A stretch of DNA of 64,000 nucleotides, from assembly GCA_037045685.1 (NCBI GenBank), contig JBAOII010000011.1:369320-433319 (forward strand), read 5' to 3'. The stretch comes from Competibacter_A sp037045685 (GTDB taxonomy: Bacteria > Pseudomonadota > Gammaproteobacteria > Competibacterales > Competibacteraceae). The notes under the pieces are model-generated. The model worked only from the letters and a program-made list of their open reading frames with translations, was not told where the DNA came from and searched no databases. Positions 62,547 to 64,000 of this stretch are shown piece after piece (within the stretch, counting starts at the first letter, position 1; each line of letters begins with the position of its first letter). The position numbers were made by a program, and so were the translations under genes.

Positions 62547-64000
62547 AGCGACTGTTAAGCCGGATCGACCGCTGGCGCTTGGCCGCGCTCCTGTTGTGGG
62601 CGTTGCCGGTCGTCGCCCTGTTGCCGGTCGGGGCGTTCTGGCTGTGGCAGGCCGAGGTGTTGCGGTGGTGGCTGCTGGCGATGGTGGCGTGCAGCGCCGC
62701 CGGATATGGCCTGCAATACGGGTTGCGCGACCGGGATCGCCAGTTGTTGGCCGACGCGGCGACCGGCCCCGACCCGCATTGGCCGCCGCGAGCCGATGGC
62801 GCCTGGACGGCGGTCGATCGCTTGGCGGAGGAGGTGAAACCGGAGGATTGGCCGTTAAGCGAGGGTGGCCGGATCTGGACGCTCGGGCAGAAAGCGCTGG
62901 AAACCGTCGCCCGCCACTACCACCCGGAAGTGGAGCGGCCGTTGCTGGAACTCACCGTGCCGCACGCGCTGCTGATCATCGAGCGGGCCAGCCGCGATCT
63001 GCGTGCCACGGTCGCGGAGCAGATCCCGTTCAGCCATCGCTTGACCGTCGGCGATCTGCTCCGCGCTTGGCGCTGGAAGGCGTTCGCCGAGCGGTTGCTG
63101 AACGTGTATCGCGCCGGCCGGCTGGCGATCAATCCCGCCGACGCCCTGCTGAGCGAAATCTGGGGGCAGTTGCGCAATCGCGGCTACGGCGTCGCCTGGA
63201 TCGAGCTGCACCGCTGGCTGTTGCGGGAATACGTGCGCAAGGTCGGTTATTACGCCATCGATCTTTACAGCGGTCGGTTGACTTTTGACCGATGTCGAAT
63301 CGACCGACGAACCGACGCAAAGCCTCGCGGGCCGATTTGCGGCGGGCCGAGGTTGCCGCCACTCGAAACGGCGAACCGCTGCGAATTCTGGTGTTGGGCC
63401 GGGCGAGCGCCGGGAAATCCAGCTTGATCAACGCCCTGTTCGGGCGGTTGGTCGCCGCGACCGACGTGCTGCCGGACACCACCGCGACGCTGACCCCTTA
63501 CCGTTTGGAGCGCGATGGGCTGGACGCGGCCCTGATTTTCGATGCGCCCGGCTGCGATTCGCCGCTGCTGGATGAAAAGACGCTCATAAAGGCCGCGCTG
63601 GCGGCGGATTTGATCCTGTGGGTCTGTGCCGCGCATCGCCCGGACCGGCAATGGGATCGGGAGCGGCTGGATGCGTTGCGAGATGGGTATGCTGCCCGAC
63701 CGGATCGCCGGCCGCCGCCCCTGCTGGTCGCGCTCACCCACATCGACCAGCTCCGCCCGTCCCGCGAGTGGCGACCGCCCTACGATCTGTTGAATCCAGC
63801 GGGCGTCAAGGCCGCCAACATGCGCGCGGCGGTGGAAGCGGCGGCGGGGGATCTGGCGGTGCCGGTGGAAACGGTGATTCCGGTGTGCTTGGCCGAAGGG
63901 CGGACTTACAACGTGGACGACACCCTCTGGGCCGCGATTCTCGAACGGCAGGACGCGGCCAGCCGGGTCCGTTTCCTGCGCTGTCTGGAAGACCGGAAAC
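62543..64000 (+). pseudogene. Membrane-anchored GTPase, two frameshifts, 3' end beyond window
   Basis: Starts at GTG 62543, overlapping the upstream GTPase stop. The N-terminal part has two membrane helices (about 12-55) and a helical domain ending GYYAIDLYSGRLTF. The frame then shifts near 63288 (one extra base in GACCGATG), giving DVESTDEPTQS, and again near 63335. After that the GTPase domain reads in the third frame: LRILVLGRASAGKSSLINALFG (P loop), TTATLTPYRL (G2), FDAPGCDSP (G3) and VALTHIDQL in the NKxD position, open to the window end. If the two indels are consensus errors, the gene is a normal partner of the upstream GTPase. Confidence 0.8.

Overview
The window is a GC-rich chromosomal segment of a Gammaproteobacterium. 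The evidence is the conserved order rpsB-tsf-pyrH-frr-uppS-cdsA-dxr-rseP-bamA-skp-lpxD-fabZ-lpxA-lpxB, with glnD-map divergent from it, plus mutY-yggX next to tRNA-Phe. Gene content and base composition would fit a Competibacter-like lineage, but the sequence alone cannot place the genus.

Layout. 1-4193: a CoA-transferase running off the left edge, a heavily frameshifted GntP-type permease and a LysR regulator, together a small organic-acid or ketone-body utilisation locus. 4218-21789: housekeeping genes for nitrogen sensing, protein maturation, translation, isoprenoid precursors, phospholipid, outer-membrane protein assembly and lipid A. 21815-29808: an accessory block with a membrane Ser/Thr kinase with a long extracytoplasmic tail, an orphan bitopic protein, a SEDS (RodA/FtsW-like) glycosyltransferase carrying FHA-like regions, and a C-terminal FHA protein. 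It resembles the actinobacterial PknB/FhaA/RodA locus. 29809-36626: a genomic island with a truncated PIN gene, palindromic repeats, an AT-rich toxin tip and probable immunity gene, a two-cistron exported Rhs/YD-repeat system, and an IS481-like element inserted in the second Rhs gene with a 6-bp target duplication.

37017-46853: an envelope stress or conflict-like cluster. One strand has a DUF4384-like lipoprotein, a TerD-domain membrane protein, two lipoproteins, a TPR protein and a TPR-trypsin protease. The other has a solute-binding protein paired with a hybrid histidine kinase, and a caspase-SUMF1 protein. 46879-54518: cytochrome c, ilvD, a degenerate REC-REC-GGDEF-EAL protein, an NAD-dependent epimerase, mutY, yggX and tRNA-Phe. 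54519-61162: small secreted proteins, an orphan protein, an endonuclease/phosphatase-family protein and a PepSY/PhoP/PhoQ-like operon. 61263-64000: two GTPases, the second frameshifted and cut by the window end.

Two observations deserve most attention. The first is the kinase-FHA-SEDS locus. The second is a recurring promoter architecture, NTTCAG-N5-NTTCA(G/T)-N11-TAG, found upstream of the two-component operon, its divergent neighbour and a small secreted protein 5 kb away, which looks like the regulon of this response regulator. Single-base indels are clustered in the permease, the transposase, the second Rhs gene and the last GTPase. They may be real decay or consensus errors.
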